Assembly (NCBI GenBank): GCA_032119795.1
Contig: JAUMFO010000008.1
Coordinates: 124,001-188,000, forward strand
Direction of reading: 5' to 3'
Length of the DNA stretch: 64,000 nucleotides
Source: JAGIBJ01 sp032119795
GTDB taxonomy: Bacteria; Actinomycetota; Thermoleophilia; Solirubrobacterales; Solirubrobacteraceae
Below the pieces are notes generated by a model. It was given only the letters and a program-made list of their open reading frames with translations. It searched no databases and was not told the origin of the DNA. Within the stretch, counting starts at the first letter, position 1. Each line of letters begins with the position of its first letter. Shown one piece after another: positions 16,983 through 25,598 of this stretch. The translations under genes and the position numbers were made by a program.

Positions 16983-18035
16983 CTACTCGCCGACGAGCGG
17001 GATCCCGGCGTCGCGGCCGATGGAGACCATGCGCTCGATCGGGATGCGGGCCTTCTCAGCAAGGTGCGCCGGCACGGTGACCTCACCGGTCATGTCGCGA
17101 AGCGTGTCACGCAGCTTGGGCAGCGTGATCATCTTCATGTAGCCACAGGCTGCTGCGGGGTTGGCGGCGACGAAGTTCGTGCCGGGCGAGGCCTGACGCA
17201 GGCCGTAGAGCATGCCGACCTCGGTCGCCACGATGGCCGTGCGGTGCTCGCCGCTCTTCGCCTGATCGGTGGCGTAGTCGAGCATCCCGCCGGTGGAGAG
17301 CATGTGGACGCCGCTGGTGTCGACGTCGCCGCTGGCGACGTACTCCATCACGGACGTCGAACAGCCGCACTCGGGGTGGATCAGGAAGTCCGCCCCCGGG
17401 TACTCGCTGCGGACCTTTTCGATGTCGCTCGGGCGGATGCCGGCGTGGACGTGGCACTCGCCGTCCCAGACATGCAGGTTTGGGTGGCCCGTGGTCTTCG
17501 CCACGTACGAGCCCAAGAACATGTCTGGCCCGAAGAGGATCTCCACCTCTGGCCCATGCTCGCGAACGATGTGCTCGATGACGGCGACCGCGTTGCCGCT
17601 GGTGCAGCAGTAGTCGGTGAGTGCTTTGACTTCGGCGGTGGTGTTGACGTACATCACCGTGATCGCCCCGGGGTGCTTCGCCTGCCACGCCGCCAGCTGC
17701 GGCGCGGTGATCGAGTCCGCAAGCGAGCAGCCGGCGTTGACGTCCGGGATGAGAACCGTCTTTTCGGGGCTGAGAACCGACGCCGTCTCCGCCATGAAGT
17801 GCACGCCGCAGAATGCGATGACGGGCTGCGCGACTTTGGCGGCTTCTTGCGAGAGGTAGAGCGAGTCTCCGACGATGTCGGCGACGCCCTGGATCTCGGG
17901 CAACTGGTAATTGTGGGCCAGGATCACCGCGCTGCGCTGCGCGGCGAGGGCCCGCACCTCGGCGGAAAGTTCGGCGATCTGGTCGGCGCTCAGCGACTCG
18001 GGCGCGGCGCTTGAGGCCATCGGAAGGTCGATCAT
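16983..18035 (-). CDS. nadA: Quinolinate synthase NadA
   Basis: A 350-residue [4Fe-4S] enzyme that condenses iminoaspartate with dihydroxyacetone phosphate to quinolinate in de novo NAD synthesis. Visible signatures are AHNYQLPEIQ, AFCGVHFMAET (first cluster Cys), HPECGCS and AACGYMKM, giving three conserved cysteine sites, plus the HVWDGECHVH motif. The ATG at 18035 has GAGGA 5 nt upstream; a longer frame to 18080 is unlikely. nadC is 6.5 kb away on the same strand with the giant signalling gene inserted between on the other strand. No nadB is visible in the window. Confidence 0.95.
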   Translation of the reverse strand: MIDLPMASSAAPESLSADQIAELSAEVRALAAQRSAVILAHNYQLPEIQGVADIVGDSLYLSQEAAKVAQPVIAFCGVHFMAETASVLSPEKTVLIPDVNAGCSLADSITAPQLAAWQAKHPGAITVMYVNTTAEVKALTDYCCTSGNAVAVIEHIVREHGPEVEILFGPDMFLGSYVAKTTGHPNLHVWDGECHVHAGIRPSDIEKVRSEYPGADFLIHPECGCSTSVMEYVASGDVDTSGVHMLSTGGMLDYATDQAKSGEHRTAIVATEVGMLYGLRQASPGTNFVAANPAAACGYMKMITLPKLRDTLRDMTGEVTVPAHLAEKARIPIERMVSIGRDAGIPLVGE

Positions 18036-18173
18036 GGTCGTCCTCGGCGGGTGCGGGGTGCGTCGGGAAATGCCCGACACCTACGAGCATAGGGACCACC
18101 TGCAGTGGGCTGCGTCGTCGGTATGCCCAAGGTCGGTTTGTCCTCCGAATTGGCTCCAAACCGCAGACTTTTT

Positions 18174-18192
18174 GGGAACAGCCAGTTTTCCC
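18174..18192. promoter_or_regulatory. Possible operator GGGAA-N9-TTCCC
   Basis: A perfect 5-bp dyad lies 41 nt before the ATG of the giant signalling gene, just upstream of a TACGTT that could be a -10. Short and weak; listed because it is the only symmetric element in this divergent region. Confidence 0.25.
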
Positions 18193-18232
18193 GTGGTACG
18201 TTCGCTTTCTTGCGCCCAGGCGCGACGAACCC

Positions 18233-21200
18233 ATGAACCCAGGAACGGCGACCCCCCTTGCCGACGCGCTGCGCCGGACCACCGCTGGTGATCCGCGCCC
18301 AGCAGCAGGTCGAACCCCCGTTGCGGCGCCGACGCTGATCCCGTCAAACCCCCGTCTCCACGAGTTGCTGGAGCACACGCTGGACGCTGCCGTCTTGGTC
18401 GACGCGACGGGCACCATCCTTGCGGCGAACGATCCGGCGAGGTCCGCGCTCGACGGCATCGGGCCTGGCCTGGCGATCGACCAGCTGTGGGTCACGCCCG
18501 CACCCGCCGAGGCGCTTGGAAGTGCGCTCCCACGGACGGTTCGCGAGGGCCGCTGGCACGGCAACCTGCCCATGCCCTGGCACGGCACGGTGATCGAGGT
18601 CGAACAGACGCTGTTCGGCCACCACACCCCGGAAGGCCGACTGGTGGCGATCTCAGTCCTTGCGTCACCGTCCGCCGGGCCGGCTCGACCAACCCTGGCC
18701 GACGCGATCGCCGCCGGACTCCACCCGCTCGACCAGGCGCTGGCGCTGGCGGCGTCGGCCGCGAAGACCGTCGCGGCCGTCCATCGGCACGGGCTCGTGC
18801 ACCGCGGATTGGAGCCGGCGCGGTTTGTTCTGGGCGACGAGCCTGGGACGGTCTTCATCACCGGTTTCGGCTCCGCCCGGCCGCTCCGCCCTGGGCTGCC
18901 GACAGCCTTGGAGTGGGACGGCACGCTCGACGGCCCCCTCCCCTACGTCTCGCCTGAGCAGACGGGGCGCGTCAATCGGTCGGTCGACTGCCGCTCGGAC
19001 CTCTATTCGCTCGGCGCCGTGCTCTATGAGCTGTTCACGGGCGTGACCCCGCTGACGGCGAGCGACCCACTCGAATGGGTCCACGCACACGTGGCTCGCG
19101 TCCCACCGACGCTCCGTGAGCGCGCGCCGGAGCTCCCGGCGGCGATCGACGAGATCGTCATGCGGCTCCTGGCCAAGGACCCGGAGGACCGCTACCAAAG
19201 CGCCGCAGGCCTCGTGGCCGACCTCGACCGCTGCGTCGCTGAGCTCGAGGAGTCCGGCACCATCCCGCCGTTCCTGCTTGGCGCGCGCGACGTCTCAGAC
19301 GTCTTCCAGGTTCCGCAGCGCCTCTACGGTCGAGAACAGCACCTGCAGGCGCTAACGGAGGCGCTCGAACGCGTCTGCGACGACGGCGAGGCCGAGCTTG
19401 CGCTGGTCGCCGGCCCCGGCGGAATCGGCAAAACGATGCTCGTGCAAGCGCTGCGCGAGACGGTCACGCGCGCCGGCGGCGTGATGATCTCCGGGGCGTT
19501 TGGCGCCCAACAGCGGGGCGTCCCGTATGCGCCGTTCGCTGAGGCCATCAACGAGCTCGTGCAGCAGTCCTTGGCTCTTCCGCCAGCGCAGCTTCTGGCG
19601 CACCGCGATCGCCTCCGCGAACGCGTCGGCGTGCACGGCGCAATCATCACCGACCTCGTCCCCCGTGCCGCGCTCGTCCTCGGCGAGATGCCACCGGCAC
19701 CGCCGATCCCCTTCAACGAAGCGCAAGCCCGCTCGCACCGCGTGATCGGCAGCTTCCTTGATGCCCACGCGCAAGAGCGCCCCGTGGTGCTCGTCCTCGA
19801 CGACCTGCAGTGGGCGGACCCCGCAACGCTGCAGCTCGTCGCCGACCTGCTCGACCACGCGCGCACGCGCAAGCTCCTGATCGTCGGCACCTACCGCGAC
19901 GATGCCCTGGGGCCGCACGAGCCGCTGACGACCCTCACGCTCGACCCGGCGCTGGCCACGACGACCATCCAGCTGCAGCCGCTGAGCACCGCCTCGGTGC
20001 GCCAGCTCCTCGCCGAGACGCTCGGCACGACGCCGCAGGCCGCCGCGGAGCTCGCCGCCGTCATCGCCGAGAAGACGGGCGGCAACCCCTACTACCTGGT
20101 GCAGTTCCTCGACGACCTACACCGCGACGGCCTCATCACGAACGACCGCGCCGGCGGCGGCTGGCATTGGGACGCTGAGGGTGCCGCGGCCGCGGCCGTC
20201 ACCGACAACGTCGTCGACCTCATGTCTGGTCGGCTCCAGGCACTGCCGGATGACACGCAGCGCGTCTTGGCCGTCGCCGCGTTCCTTGGCAGCCCATTCG
20301 ACCGCCGCTCGCTCGCCGCCGCCACCGGCCACACCGAACGCTCGGTCGAAACCGACCTGTGGGACGCCATGCGCCAGCGACTCGTGCTCGCGCGTGGCGA
20401 CGGCTACCGCTTCTCGCACGACCGGGTTGAGGAGGCCGCGTACGAACTCGTGCCGCACGCAGAGCGGACGGAGTTGCACCTTGAGATCGGGCGACGCCTG
20501 CTGGCCAACGCCACCAGCGAGGAACTCGACGAGCGCGCCTTCACGATCGCCGGCCATCTCAACGCCGGCCGCGCACTCGTCACCGACCCCCGCGAACGCC
20601 ACGAGTACGCGGCGCTTGGGCTTCGCGCTGGCCGCCGGGCCCTGGCGTCTGCCGCGCACGGGGCAGCCCGGGACTACCTGGCCGCCGCGCTTGAGTTCCT
20701 TCCGGACTCGGTGTGGCAGGACGACTTCCGGCTCGCGTTCGACCTGCGACTTGAACTTGCCCGTTGCCAGCACCTCGGCGGCGACGTCGAGGCCGCCGAC
20801 TCGCTGGCCGACGAGCTCCTCACTCACGCGAAGGCCCCCGCCGACATCGCGGGCGCCTGTGCCTTGCGCGTCGAGCTCCTCCTGGCTCGCAGCGAACCGG
20901 GTGCAGCGGCACAGGCTGGGATCGACGGTTGGCGGCGGCTCGGGCTTCCGATCGAAGATCACCCCTCCTACGAGGACGGCGACCGATCGATCGCACGGGT
21001 CTGGTCGCTGCTCGGCGACCGTCCCATCGAGGACCTGCTCTCCTTGCCGCCAGCCAGCGACCCGGCGCACCTGGCGTCGATCACGCTCTTCGGCCCGCTG
21101 TTGACGTCGGCGTTTCTCGCCGAGCGCCACGACCTCGCGATCTACCTGATGACGGAGACCGCGCGACTGAGTCTCGTCCACGGCAACACGCCCGCGTCGC

Positions 21201-24200
21201 TCCTGCTTCACGCCCTCTTTGGGTCGCTTCTGTCTGCACGGTTCGGCCGCTACGACGAATCCCGACGCCTTGGCAACGCTGCCTACGACGTGATCCAACG
21301 CGAGGGCATCCTGCCGCTTGCGGCGCAGACGGCCGTCTACGTCGGCAACAACACCTACTGGACCGACCCGTTCGGCGCCTGCCTTCCCTTCTTCCGTGAA
21401 GGCTTTGAGGCCGGCGTGCGCGCTGGAGACCTCGCCCACGCTGGCTTCTGTGCGCTGTTCGGTCTCGTCATGCGCTATTCGGCAGGCGATTCGCTCGAAG
21501 ACATCGAGCGAGAGGCCGAGCCGCTCTTCGCCTTCGCCGACGACATGAAGCTGCCGGAGAACCGCGACGCGCTGCTCATGGTCGAACGCTCCGTGGCCTC
21601 GCTTCGGGGCCGCACCACGGAGTTCGGAAACTTCGGCAGCGAGACGTTCAACGAGACCGAGTACCTGGACCGCATGTGGACGCAGCGTCCGCCGTTCTAC
21701 CGCGCGATCCTCACCATTCACCAGGCTTCGGTGCTCTTCCTCAGCCGCCGCATCGGCGACGGTTTGGCTGCCGCCGAGCGCTTCGACACCGTGAGCGGAG
21801 CGCTCGCGTTCCACGTGATGATGGGTGAGGCTGAGCCCTGGTTTGCGTTCATCCGTGCGGCCGCGTGGGAAGACGCGTCGCCAGCGGAGCGGCCCGTGCT
21901 GCGAGAGCGGATCGCGGCGGCACACAAGCAGGTCCAGACGTGGGCGACCCACTCACCGGCCAACTTCCAGGCCCGCGCCGAGCTCATCGAGGCCGAGCTG
22001 GCCCGCATCGACGGCGAACACGACCGTGCCGCCGCCGCCTACGAACGGGCGATCTCGGCCGCCCAGCAGCACGCCATCATCCACCACGAGGCCCTCGCCA
22101 GAGAACTCGAAGGGCGCTTCTACCTTGGCCGCGGACTGACGTCGGTCGCCCATGCCTGCCTCCGCGAGTCGCGCGACCGCTACGAGCGCTGGGGCGCGGC
22201 AGCCAAAACGGCGCAGCTCGAAGCCGAGTTCCCTGGCGTGCTCGGCAGCCGTGCCGGCAAGCCGCGCACGCCCGAGGTAGACATGCTGGCGGTCGTCCGC
22301 GGATCGCAAGCGATCTCCGGCGAGCTCGACCTCGAGCAGCTGCCAACCACCCTGCTTCGGATCGCCGTGGCTGCCGCGGGCGCTCAGGCCGGCCACCTGC
22401 TGAGCGTCAGTGGCGGTGTCGCCGAGGTCGCGGCCGTCGCGCAGGTCCAGCACGAGACCGTTCACGTCACGCTGCCTGAGCAAGACGAAGCCGCGGCCGT
22501 CCCACGGTCGGTCGTGGACTACGTGCTGCGAACCGGCGAGCGAGTCCTCCTGCGCGACGCCCGCTCCGACGCCGTCTTCGGGCATGACGAGGTGATTACC
22601 ACCGGGGGAATCCGCTCGCTGCTGGCCCAGCCGATCGTCCGGCACGGCTCCGTCGTCGGCATGCTGATCCTTGAGCACCGACTCGTGACCGACGCGTTCA
22701 CCCCGCAACGACTCACCGCCGTCGAGATGCTGGCCGCGCAGGCTGCCATCTCGGTCGAGACGGCGCAGCTCTACCAAGAGGTGCGCGAAGAGAACCGCGT
22801 ACGGCGCCGTACCGAGGATGAGCTGCGAGCCAGCGGCGAGCAGTTCCGTTCGCTGGTGGAGTCCGCCCCGGACGCCATCTTGATCACCGACGCGGCAGGC
22901 CACGTGGTCCTCGTGAACTCCCGCGCCGAACAGCTCTTCGGACTCGACCGCGAGCAGCTCATCACCCGCCGCGGCGACCAGCTCGTGCCCGAGATCGAGT
23001 GGGTTGGCCGCTCGCTGACGCCCGATCCCGGCACCGCAGCAGGCATTGAGGTGGAGCGACGCGGCGTGAGCAGCGACGGGACGACGTTCCCCGTCGAGGT
23101 GACCCTCAGCCCGCTCGACCGCCCGGACGGCCCGTGGACGATCGCCATGGTTCGCGACGTCACCGAACGCAAACGGCTGGAGCATGAGCTCGAGCAAGCC
23201 GCCGACCACGACGCCCTCACCGGGCTGCTGAATCGCGCCCGCCTGGAGCGGGAGCTCGAAGCGGCGATCGAGAACGTCGAGCGCAGCCGCAGCGTCGCCG
23301 TGCTGCTCGTCCTGGATCTCGACCGCATCCGCGACATCAACGACTCCCTCGGACCAGGCGTCGGCGACGAGCTGATCAGCGGCGTCGCAGCTGCCATCGG
23401 CGAACGCGTCCGCCCGACGGACACCCTCGCTCGCCTCGACGGCGACGAGTTCGCCCTGATTCTTTCGCGCACGGATGCCGCCGGCGCGCAGGTCCTCGCC
23501 GAGGAACTGCTGACGCTCGTGCGCGAATTCTCCTTCGAGCGCGACGGGACGTTCGTGCGGACGACCGCAAGCGTCGGGATCGCACCGATCACCACGGGGA
23601 CGGACACCGCGCAGAGCCTGCTGGCTGCCGCCGATATTGCCCTCAACGAGGCCAAAGAGAACGGCCGCGACCGCGTACGGACGTACACCCCCGATTCGCA
23701 CCGCCGCGCCACCGAACGCCACACCTGGTCGGAGCGGATCCGCGGCGCCCTGGAGCACGACCACTTCACCCTCCACGCCCAGCCGATCCTCGATCTGCGG
23801 ACCGGTCGAACGACACACGCCGAGCTGCTGATCCGCATGGAGGACAACGGCACACTCATCGCACCCGGGGAGTTCCTCCCGACGGCGGAGCGCACGGGCA
23901 GCATCACCCAGATCGACCGTTGGGTGATCCGCGAGGCCGCACGCCTCGCGGCGCAGATGGGCGACGGCCTGCTCGAGCTCAACCTCTCCGCACGTTCGCT
24001 GTCAGATCTCGAACTCCCCGTCTACATCGAGCAGGAGCTTGAGCGGGCGGGCGCCGACCCGTCGACGCTGATCTTTGAGATCACGGAGACGGCCGCCATC
24101 GCCAACCTTGCCAGCGCGGCAGCGCTCGCGGAGCGACTCACGAGCCTCGGCTGCCGCTTCGCCCTCGACGACTTCGGCGTGGGCTTCGGCAGCTTCTACT

Positions 24201-24457
24201 ACCTCAAGCGTCTGCCGCTGCACTACATCAAGATCGACGGCGACTTCATCCAGTCGCTCACCAGAAGCCAGACCGACCAGCATGTGACGAAGGCGATCGT
24301 CGACGTCGCCCAAGGCATGGGCCTCAAGACGATCGCGGAGTTCGTCGAGGACGCCGAGACCCTCGAGCTCCTGCGCACCTACGGCGTCGACTATGCCCAG
24401 GGCTTCCACATCGGTCGCCCGGCGCAGATCGACGAGTCCGGCGTCCACGCGGGCTAA
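18233..24457 (+). CDS. Giant sensor: PAS-pseudokinase-AAA ATPase-TPR-GAF-PAS-GGDEF-EAL
   Basis: A 2074-residue cytoplasmic signalling protein. Order: PAS-like (36-145); kinase-like C-lobe (160-335); ATPase (365-650) with Walker A GPGGIGKT (394-401) and Walker B VLVLDD ending at 524; helical TPR-like region (660-1340); GAF (1351-1515); PAS (1534-1650); GGDEF (1658-1820); EAL (1840-2070). The kinase part reads YVSPEQTGR and SDLYSLGAVLYELFTG as in the trifunctional kinase/ATPase/histidine-kinase family, but lacks an N-lobe, HRD is HRG (190-192) and DFG is GFG (211-213), so it should be a pseudokinase. GGDEF is DGDEF (1736) with an RxxD I-site intact. EAL keeps its metal residues (ELL, NLS, EITE, DDFG, KID, AQG), so c-di-GMP hydrolysis is the likely output. 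No membrane helices. Confidence 0.9.
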   Translation: MNPGTATPLADALRRTTAGDPRPAAGRTPVAAPTLIPSNPRLHELLEHTLDAAVLVDATGTILAANDPARSALDGIGPGLAIDQLWVTPAPAEALGSALPRTVREGRWHGNLPMPWHGTVIEVEQTLFGHHTPEGRLVAISVLASPSAGPARPTLADAIAAGLHPLDQALALAASAAKTVAAVHRHGLVHRGLEPARFVLGDEPGTVFITGFGSARPLRPGLPTALEWDGTLDGPLPYVSPEQTGRVNRSVDCRSDLYSLGAVLYELFTGVTPLTASDPLEWVHAHVARVPPTLRERAPELPAAIDEIVMRLLAKDPEDRYQSAAGLVADLDRCVAELEESGTIPPFLLGARDVSDVFQVPQRLYGREQHLQALTEALERVCDDGEAELALVAGPGGIGKTMLVQALRETVTRAGGVMISGAFGAQQRGVPYAPFAEAINELVQQSLALPPAQLLAHRDRLRERVGVHGAIITDLVPRAALVLGEMPPAPPIPFNEAQARSHRVIGSFLDAHAQERPVVLVLDDLQWADPATLQLVADLLDHARTRKLLIVGTYRDDALGPHEPLTTLTLDPALATTTIQLQPLSTASVRQLLAETLGTTPQAAAELAAVIAEKTGGNPYYLVQFLDDLHRDGLITNDRAGGGWHWDAEGAAAAAVTDNVVDLMSGRLQALPDDTQRVLAVAAFLGSPFDRRSLAAATGHTERSVETDLWDAMRQRLVLARGDGYRFSHDRVEEAAYELVPHAERTELHLEIGRRLLANATSEELDERAFTIAGHLNAGRALVTDPRERHEYAALGLRAGRRALASAAHGAARDYLAAALEFLPDSVWQDDFRLAFDLRLELARCQHLGGDVEAADSLADELLTHAKAPADIAGACALRVELLLARSEPGAAAQAGIDGWRRLGLPIEDHPSYEDGDRSIARVWSLLGDRPIEDLLSLPPASDPAHLASITLFGPLLTSAFLAERHDLAIYLMTETARLSLVHGNTPASLLLHALFGSLLSARFGRYDESRRLGNAAYDVIQREGILPLAAQTAVYVGNNTYWTDPFGACLPFFREGFEAGVRAGDLAHAGFCALFGLVMRYSAGDSLEDIEREAEPLFAFADDMKLPENRDALLMVERSVASLRGRTTEFGNFGSETFNETEYLDRMWTQRPPFYRAILTIHQASVLFLSRRIGDGLAAAERFDTVSGALAFHVMMGEAEPWFAFIRAAAWEDASPAERPVLRERIAAAHKQVQTWATHSPANFQARAELIEAELARIDGEHDRAAAAYERAISAAQQHAIIHHEALARELEGRFYLGRGLTSVAHACLRESRDRYERWGAAAKTAQLEAEFPGVLGSRAGKPRTPEVDMLAVVRGSQAISGELDLEQLPTTLLRIAVAAAGAQAGHLLSVSGGVAEVAAVAQVQHETVHVTLPEQDEAAAVPRSVVDYVLRTGERVLLRDARSDAVFGHDEVITTGGIRSLLAQPIVRHGSVVGMLILEHRLVTDAFTPQRLTAVEMLAAQAAISVETAQLYQEVREENRVRRRTEDELRASGEQFRSLVESAPDAILITDAAGHVVLVNSRAEQLFGLDREQLITRRGDQLVPEIEWVGRSLTPDPGTAAGIEVERRGVSSDGTTFPVEVTLSPLDRPDGPWTIAMVRDVTERKRLEHELEQAADHDALTGLLNRARLERELEAAIENVERSRSVAVLLVLDLDRIRDINDSLGPGVGDELISGVAAAIGERVRPTDTLARLDGDEFALILSRTDAAGAQVLAEELLTLVREFSFERDGTFVRTTASVGIAPITTGTDTAQSLLAAADIALNEAKENGRDRVRTYTPDSHRRATERHTWSERIRGALEHDHFTLHAQPILDLRTGRTTHAELLIRMEDNGTLIAPGEFLPTAERTGSITQIDRWVIREAARLAAQMGDGLLELNLSARSLSDLELPVYIEQELERAGADPSTLIFEITETAAIANLASAAALAERLTSLGCRFALDDFGVGFGSFYYLKRLPLHYIKIDGDFIQSLTRSQTDQHVTKAIVDVAQGMGLKTIAEFVEDAETLELLRTYGVDYAQGFHIGRPAQIDESGVHAG

Positions 24458-24476
24458 CCCGCCAGCGTCGCTTCCT

Positions 24477-24506
24477 GCGAGCGTGCCGGCTGCACGAGCC
24501 GCTCGC
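24477..24506. terminator. Hairpin between the sensor gene and nadC
   Basis: GCGAGCG (24477-24483) pairs with CGCTCGC (24500-24506), with an inner GTGC/GCAC pairing. It lies between convergent stops, as a bidirectional terminator would. Confidence 0.5.
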
Positions 24507-25363
24507 TAGTGGAGCTCGATCAGCATCGAGAGGTCGAGCGCCGGAGCAGAGTGCGTCAACGACCCGAGCGACAGCAGGTCGACGCCGGTCTCCGCGACGA
24601 GGCGAAGCTTGCCGATCTCCAGGCCGCCGCTGGCCTCCGCCACGGCCTTGCCCTGGCAGCGCTCGACCGCCTCGCGAAGCGTGCGCAAATCCATGTTGTC
24701 GAGCAGCACGCGCGGGGCACCGGCGGCAAGCGCTTCGTCGAGCTCGGCGAGATCGCGGACCTCACACTCCAGCGGCAAGTCCGGCGCAGTGGCGCGAGCG
24801 GCGGCAATGGCTTTGGTGATCCCACCGGCCACCGCGGCATGGTTCTCCTTGATCAGGACCATGTCGAACAGGCCGATGCGGTGATTCTGGCCACCACCAT
24901 CGAGGACGGCCCGCTTCTGCAGATGACGCAAGCCCGGGACGGTTTTGCGGGTATCGAGGATCTGCGCCCCGGTGCCTTCAACCTCGCGCACGCAGCGGGC
25001 CGTGAGGGTCGCCACGCCTCCAAGCTGCTGGAGAAAATTGAGTGCGGTGCGCTCAGCAGCCAAGAGCGCGCGAGCATCGCCGCGGGCCTCAAGCACCGGC
25101 CCACCGTCGCGCCACACCCCGGTGCTGGCGAGCAGCTCGACCTTCACGTCGGCGTCACAGGCCCGCAACGCAGCAACGGCGCAGTCCAAGCCCGAAAGCA
25201 CGCCCGGCTCCTTCTGGATCACGCGCGCCGTGGCCGTCGTGCCCTCGGGCACGGTAGCCAGCGCGGTGACGTCGCGATCGCCGACGTCCTCGGCAAGGGC
25301 GACGGCAACCGCACGGTTGAGCTCCTCTTGGAGGAGACGGGCGAGGCCAGGCGCGTCGGTCAC
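24506..25363 (-). CDS. nadC: Nicotinate-nucleotide pyrophosphorylase (carboxylating) NadC
   Basis: A 285-residue enzyme converting quinolinate and PRPP to nicotinate mononucleotide, the step after NadA. Signatures include the N-terminal EDVGDRDVTA, the ALNFLQQLGGVAT helix, DTRKTVPGLR, and the phosphate-binding barrel end ASGGLEI...LSLGSLTHSAPALDLSM. The length equals the family norm with the GTG start at 25363, which also has TACGCT 6 nt upstream; a longer frame reaches 25498 but adds unrelated Arg/Pro-rich sequence. It converges with the sensor gene and diverges from the secreted protease. Confidence 0.94.
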   Translation of the reverse strand: MTDAPGLARLLQEELNRAVAVALAEDVGDRDVTALATVPEGTTATARVIQKEPGVLSGLDCAVAALRACDADVKVELLASTGVWRDGGPVLEARGDARALLAAERTALNFLQQLGGVATLTARCVREVEGTGAQILDTRKTVPGLRHLQKRAVLDGGGQNHRIGLFDMVLIKENHAAVAGGITKAIAAARATAPDLPLECEVRDLAELDEALAAGAPRVLLDNMDLRTLREAVERCQGKAVAEASGGLEIGKLRLVAETGVDLLSLGSLTHSAPALDLSMLIELH

Positions 25364-25369
25364 GCCGCG

Positions 25370-25375
25370 AGCGTA
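25370..25375 (-). promoter_or_regulatory. -10 element TACGCT for nadC
   Basis: TACGCT on the minus strand ends 6 nt before the nadC GTG; no ribosome-binding site. Supports the 285-residue form. Confidence 0.45.
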
Positions 25376-25598
25376 TGCGATCGGCGCCATCCGGCGCCTG
25401 GCAGCGCTACCGTCGAGCACGTGGGCCCCCAGCAATCGATTGTCCGGGCGCCACCGGAGTGGCCCCGTCGGGGATGGTGCGAGAGTCTTCTCCCCCAAGG
25501 CCCTCCGATCGCATGTCTGGCGTACCAGGACTCGTCAATTCGCTGGCGAAAGCTCAACTTGGGGCGGCTACCTGCCGATCTCTCCTTAGGCACTCCCC

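Noticed and set aside
18175..18200. ECF-sigma promoter (GGAAC ... CGTT) before the giant sensor gene
   Set aside because: The spacing is 19 nt, longer than the 15-17 nt expected, so I do not claim it.
20117..23818. Two open frames of over 600 codons on the minus strand inside the giant sensor gene
   Set aside because: Antisense shadows: composition is Arg/Gly/Val-rich without domain features, while the plus frame has continuous recognisable domains.
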